DNA from: Pseudoscleropodium purum
Taxonomy: Eukaryota > Streptophyta > Bryopsida > Hypnales > Brachytheciaceae
DNA: 64,000 bases
Assembly (NCBI GenBank): GCA_963969395.1
Contig: OZ017805.1
Location: forward strand, 1,860,001-1,924,000
Direction: 5' to 3'
The notes under the pieces were generated by a model. It had not been told where the DNA came from and did no database searches. It was given only the letters and a program-made list of their open reading frames with translations. Positions within the stretch are counted from its first letter, which is position 1; each line of letters opens with the position of its first letter. Below, one piece after another: positions 58,795 to 64,000 of this stretch. Both the position numbers and the translations under genes were made by a program.

Positions 58795-58802
58795 CTATAC
58801 TT

Positions 58803-61800
58803 ACTAGAACAATACTAATGACAGTAAAAAACAATTTATATCACCTAAATTGCTTCAACAAATGGCAATAGAATCTTCTACAAAGGTATTATAGAAGCAA
58901 AAAAAATGTTTGTCTTGTCAAAAAAAACATCAAATACAATGTTGGTTTGTATTCTTTAAGAACACGTAGCAATGCACTATAAGAGAATGGAATTAGATTT
59001 GATAGAGAATTGACATAGATTTGTCCAAATTGACAAATAAGCTTCTTCACCCTACAATTTCTATCAATTAGGACATATCCTTTACATTGAGTCAACTTTT
59101 TTTGTCAATATTGTAATTTTGTCTATGTAGAAAAGTGGCAATTTACTTCTCCCCTCACCTATTTTAGGTCTAAGAAATGCAAGTAAAGAACCCCAAGTCT
59201 CACATGCTCAATTTCAAGATTCTATACAATCAGTCTTGTCTTATCAACCTTGTGCTTATTTATGATCCTACGCAATTCTAAATTTAGCTTTCATTTAAGC
59301 CCAGAAATAAAACATTTTCTTGTGGAGTGAAAGAGCTGAAGTCGTAGCTAATGGAAGCAACATTGGGCATTTGGAGGTAACCTAGCTAGAGTTCAAAGAT
59401 GGTGTTTGTAGGGCTTGCTTTCAAAATTGTTGTTTAGGGTTGTATTAGTGAATTTGTTAGCAATGAAAATAGAAAAAGGAGGGCTGTACATTGCTTTTGA
59501 TGGAAAGTATGGATTTCTATAGTCCATCAAAAGTGAATAAAGGAATGATTGCTGCTACTGTTGTAACATAGGTGTGCCTAAAGTTTTAATATATACAAAT
59601 TCTATATAAGAGTGTTGTTGATTATCTTGCAAGATATCTAGTGCTTGAAAATTATCTAGGGAGTTATCAAGGCTTTGGGAGTTATTTGGCGCATCATCAA
59701 TTACTGGACCTATAAGTTCAGACATATTATTACCAGTGCCATGAAATTACATATCACCATTGTAGTTCTATTATAGAAAATATGGGAATGCAATTACTAT
59801 ATCTTTTGATCACATTATAAGAGAATGTTACTTTTTGTGAGAATTACACATGAATTACATAAGGAATACACTTGTTATATTCCAAGCCACCTTTCCCTTG
59901 ATTCAAGACTACATGCAAGATGTTTTGAGGCCTGACCTCTCTACCTTCCTCCCTAATTATAGCAAAATAGAAAAGAAATGAAGTTATATATTTGAACGCA
60001 ATATTAAGTAAGCTAAACAACAGGACAGAGCATTGAAATCCACTAATCAATTACTTGCTTCTATAGGAAAGTGCTTTCATTGCCAATGGGTAAAGCAAAC
60101 CTCCTAGAATTTTTTGGTTGAGTAAAAACACATAATCAAGAGATTACAATTAGACCTCTAAGTATTGAAAATGAATCATGTACATTTTATTTACAAAGAT
60201 TACAAAATACATTTTGCATATAATAATCACATTTGCATTTGAAATAATTTACATTTCAATTCTATGATATGTACTCTATTGGGATTAAAGGTAGAGGAGT
60301 GTTTGTCAACACTAGACAATCAAGGAGGATCCTTTTGTCAAAGACAATACATAGAATATAAGAGATGCTAGTTACTAAACAAAAGTGACTTATATATTGG
60401 GAGGGGGCATCTTTGACTAAGATTATCTTGGAGTCAAGGATGACTAAGACACAACCTATAGAGTTTAAGTGACTAGACTAGGGGGAGTAGGTATCCATCA
60501 TATGACAATTCATCATATTAGAAAAAGTTATATGGGTAAGGTAAGTGTACCTAAGTAGAACCATTTGATTGTTAATCTACTCCTTCTGTTGTTGGCTCCT
60601 CTAGAAAATTATCATTGACCTTAAGAACATTGTCATGGAGGAGGTTATTATAATCTCTAAAATTGACCTACTCTCAGTTTAGTGATTCCATCAAAATTGT
60701 ATCTTCCATCTTCTACGTGGATGTCATGCAAATATGAGCATCTATAGACAAGCACCCACCTCTTCTACCACTACAAGGAAGATATGAGTCTTGGTGGTCA
60801 AAGGACCACCTTCAGATGTATCTTCAACTTGAAGATAATCTTGATGATCTAAAGTTGATGACTTTGAGGATTTTGAGGCAAAAGGACCCGCCTTAAATTT
60901 AACTTCAACCACTAGAAAAAGCAAATGTTTTTTAGAATGTTTTCAGTAGACGAGCATGTTTTGCAGAACAAGAGCTTTAGAATGCAGTGACTACCTTATA
61001 AGTGAGAATTTTTGAGGATGTTATTTGGAATGCTTAGATGTTAAATGTAAAACAAGTGAATGTTCTATTTGACAAGATTGTTAATTAAAACATCGTAGTA
61101 AACATCAATGCGTTTTGTGAAACGTCCTAGAAAACATGGAATTGCCACATCTGTAGTAGGAGTCCTCGTCTCAATCAGGTTATTTGAGGCAATTCTTGTG
61201 GAATTAGGTAGGAAGCTTGACCAACTGTGGTAAAGAGAAAGGAAGGGTAGGTCATTTGTATGCTTTCAAAAGATAGCCACCTAGATGTGCGTAGAAGTTG
61301 CAGTTTCCAAATTCTTTCATGAAAAAAATCCTAATTATGTAGTGAAAGAAGTAGAAAAAACAAAAAAACTTGTTTAGTGAAGTTCAAGACATTGGTTTCT
61401 CCATTCTATATTTAAGTTCTAAATGGCTAATGAGGGGAGCCGAATTCAACCACTACATTTGTTTTCATTGCTTTTCTTATAACAAGATTTCCTATGAAAA
61501 GAATGAGGTCATACTTCTATGGACATACATTCACTTTAATTTAAAAATTGTAATTGGTTTTAGAAGAAATTAAAAGATTTTTTCTATTTTTCCATTATTT
61601 AGTACGTAGGATTCTCAAACTAACAATTAATGAGAGTTAGATTCAAGCTAGTATAACCTAAAAAGATATTACACTTTTCAATAGGATTTGTGAATTTGCA
61701 AAATAAAAAAGTAGGTTGACATAACACACTTAAAAGTTTCTAAAGTTTTGTGCACTTTGCAATAGAAATAGGCGGTTAAGCTCGAATCTTCAAACTATCC

Positions 61801-64000
61801 CATGTATCCTTTAAGGATTCATGATGGACATTAATTATCATTATAAAATGACTTATCTTTTTTGCAATCTTGTAAATGTTAATAAAGTAAATCCTTCACT
61901 TTACCACCAAATTTTCTTTCGAAAGTAGATGGTAATTGGAATTTATTTTGAACTTTTGGGCTAATATTGGGTACTTTTTATTTTTATAACAACTTGGTCA
62001 TTTAAATCCTAAGGTCCAAAAGCCAATTTTGAAAAATCTAATCACAAAATATTTTAATTATTTATTTCAAATCACATAGTAAAATATTCATGAAGTTTGA
62101 GTATAGACATTAGGAAAAAAATAAGTCCTCAAAAGGATTGTTTCCTTTTGAGGAGTTCCCTTCAATGGAATCGATAGCCACTTTGAAGAACTTGGTCATT
62201 GTTCAATTTTATGATGAAAGAAGCCACAATGAAAAAAAACAAAAAAAACAAAAAAAACATTTTAAATTTTTTTTTAAAGATTTCTAAAATAAGAAAAGAT
62301 AATTCAAAAATAGTAGTTTGAGGTGGTTGTGTGAATGCTACATCAAATTCCAAGAGTTTGTAACTCTACATTTCGACTATTTGGATTTTTTTAAATTTAG
62401 AATTTTTTTGGTTATGTAATCAAACTGTTATGTACTAATCAAGCCCTACAATGTGTTGGCCAATTTTTTTTTTCAAGATTCTTCATTCAAACTTCTCCCT
62501 ATGATTCATGTTTAAAAAAATATCTAAAATATCAATACATTGCCTTGTTTTGGTGGTGATAAAGGAATCTTAGCATCATACTTGGATTTTGAAAAAACAA
62601 AAAATAGCCAATTTGGATTTCTATATGTGATTTTTTTTCCTTTAATTAACAACATGAAGTTTTATTTTAATTATTTATTATCTATTTGGTCTTTATTCCC
62701 TAAAGGTCCACACATCATAAAAGTGGATGCACCTTAATCAATCTTGATTGCAACTTTCAAAATAACTATTCTGGAAATTTGATTAAATTTTTTTAAAATG
62801 AAGCTTGACAAGTTCTGTTTCTTTTCAATTTCAAAATTTTGAAAAATGTCAGAAATTGATGGGATTATTGCAATTGATAGCTCCATGTTTTTGAATTTGT
62901 ATAGCGCAATATTGTACGTTTTTCATTTGTATATTATTTTTTCTAAATTTATTTCAAATATAAGTTATAAAATTATATTTTTCAATCTATCCTTTATTTA
63001 TGGTAAAAATTATAGATTATTCTAATATATATTGTAATTGATAATTATAATTCGAATTTCACCTAAGCTTTAAAAAATTACAATAATTTGATTTTTCCAT
63101 CCAAATTATTGAAAAAATCAACTTAAATAAAAAAATAAAATTTTACACTAGTAAAAGATATCAAAATTTTATACATCTATTGAAAAAAGGATAAATTTGG
63201 TTTGGTAGTAAAATTTGACTTCAAAGATTCTATTGAGATTTTTTTGGCTTAAAAAATAAAACTTAACAAATTGAAAATTTTTCACACTACTTGTAAAATT
63301 TTTTTCACCATTTCTATTAGTACAATTTTTTCATTTAAGGAAACAATAAGACCTCTAGGATTAATTTTTGATGAATTTGACAATTTCTCTTGTACATTAT
63401 TTTTAATTTATTTTTTGATTCTCGAAAAGTAACTTTTTTGCAAAACTCTAACAAAACGGTATGGTATAAAGGCACCTTTTGAAATTATAGAAAGAAGCTT
63501 TTAACCCCTAAAGGACCAAGGTGTGTTTTTTGGCAACGTAACTTTTTGGGTCAGGTGCATGTGAGTGAAGATTTTTATATTTTTGGCCCTAATTTTATTA
63601 GAAGGTGTAGACGAGGAATATCTTTGATGTGCACTAAATTTCAATACATTTGGAAATATAAGTCAAAAGTTATGGCCTAAAATGTAGTGTATTTTTCAAC
63701 TTGGGTAATCTGGGTAGATCTAAAAAATCAGTTTTTTCAAAAAAAGAATTTGTAATTAATTTTCTAGATTTATATAGACATAGAAAACTTAAGATCATTC
63801 TATTTTGATCAATAAGTCAAAAATTATGAAGTGTTTTAATTTGTGGGCAATCATGGATTCTCTACTCCAAAAAAAACTTTAAAGGTCTTTATTGGACTCA
63901 ATTATTAATAATTTTGAAAAAAAATAAAAATATTAGGTGAAATTTTTTATTAAAAGATTACAACCATTGGGATTGGAATTATTCAATTTCATAACAATTT
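58803..64000. other. AT-rich stretch, no gene recognised
   Basis: Only short frames are present on both strands. No domains, transposon ends or tandem arrays were recognised. Long A/T runs are frequent toward the end of the window. Confidence 0.35.

Overview
The window looks like repeat-rich nuclear DNA from a land plant or close streptophyte relative. It is very AT-rich with abrupt GC-rich islands built from GGACG/CGTCC words. It contains plant telomere-type AAACCCTAA words, intron-bearing relics of two plant-like host genes (meiotic MSH4 and an organellar-type histidyl-tRNA synthetase), and hAT, CACTA-type and DUF7869-type mobile DNA. I cannot name the species, and I see no rRNA, tRNA or CRISPR. 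No host gene looks intact.

The main content is a family of multi-gene hAT-type transposons with CAGGGTTGAC ends and 8-bp target-site duplications. A complete, young-looking copy lies at 51730-58794 (7,065 bp), flanked by perfect CTATACTT duplications. It holds an intact intronless protein-kinase-like gene, a zinc-finger gene with a Tyr/Gly/Ser-rich tail (one in-frame TAG), and the 3' part of a RING-finger gene. A larger, decayed relative lies at 1578-15337. It holds the kinase-like gene (pseudogene), the full finger/coiled-coil/RING gene and a hAT transposase with an unusual acidic tail, but no zinc-finger/YGS gene. Left to right, the combined family layout is: left end, kinase, GC island, (finger/YGS gene), GC island, AT-rich spacer, GC island, RING gene, GC island, hAT transposase, right end. 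The modules are separated by GC islands that resemble the element ends.

Small relatives with the same ends and GC-rich bodies are at 16496-16791, 17049-17305 and 29504-29723. An old 2.2-kb relative at 34791-37002 keeps a perfect 8-bp duplication and holds five imperfect palindromes. A related small element with different ends is at 42499-42766, and a decayed left end is at about 22435.

Region by region: 1-1577, DUF7869-type transposon ORF relic (minus); 1578-15337, large hAT-type element; 15480-17985, MSH4 relic with two small elements inserted; 18160-20250, histidyl-tRNA synthetase relic; 20570-22430, simple and tandem repeats; 22650-25950, AT-rich with nothing recognised; 25958-27090, degenerate tandem repeat; 27090-34780, mostly unassigned with one hAT and one CACTA-type miniature element; 34791-37002, old palindrome-bearing element; 37010-43480, unassigned with dispersed repeats; 43690-44900, tandem repeat of about 139 bp; 45060-49320, decayed unrecognised gene; 49320-51720, unassigned with one CACTA-type element; 51730-58794, the young multi-gene element; 58803-64000, nothing recognised.

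A working idea (inference) is that the hAT transposase moves the element, while the kinase-like, RING and finger proteins are accessory factors acting on the transposase or on host silencing. The RING and YGS proteins share a related N-terminal finger, which suggests they recognise related DNA or partners.
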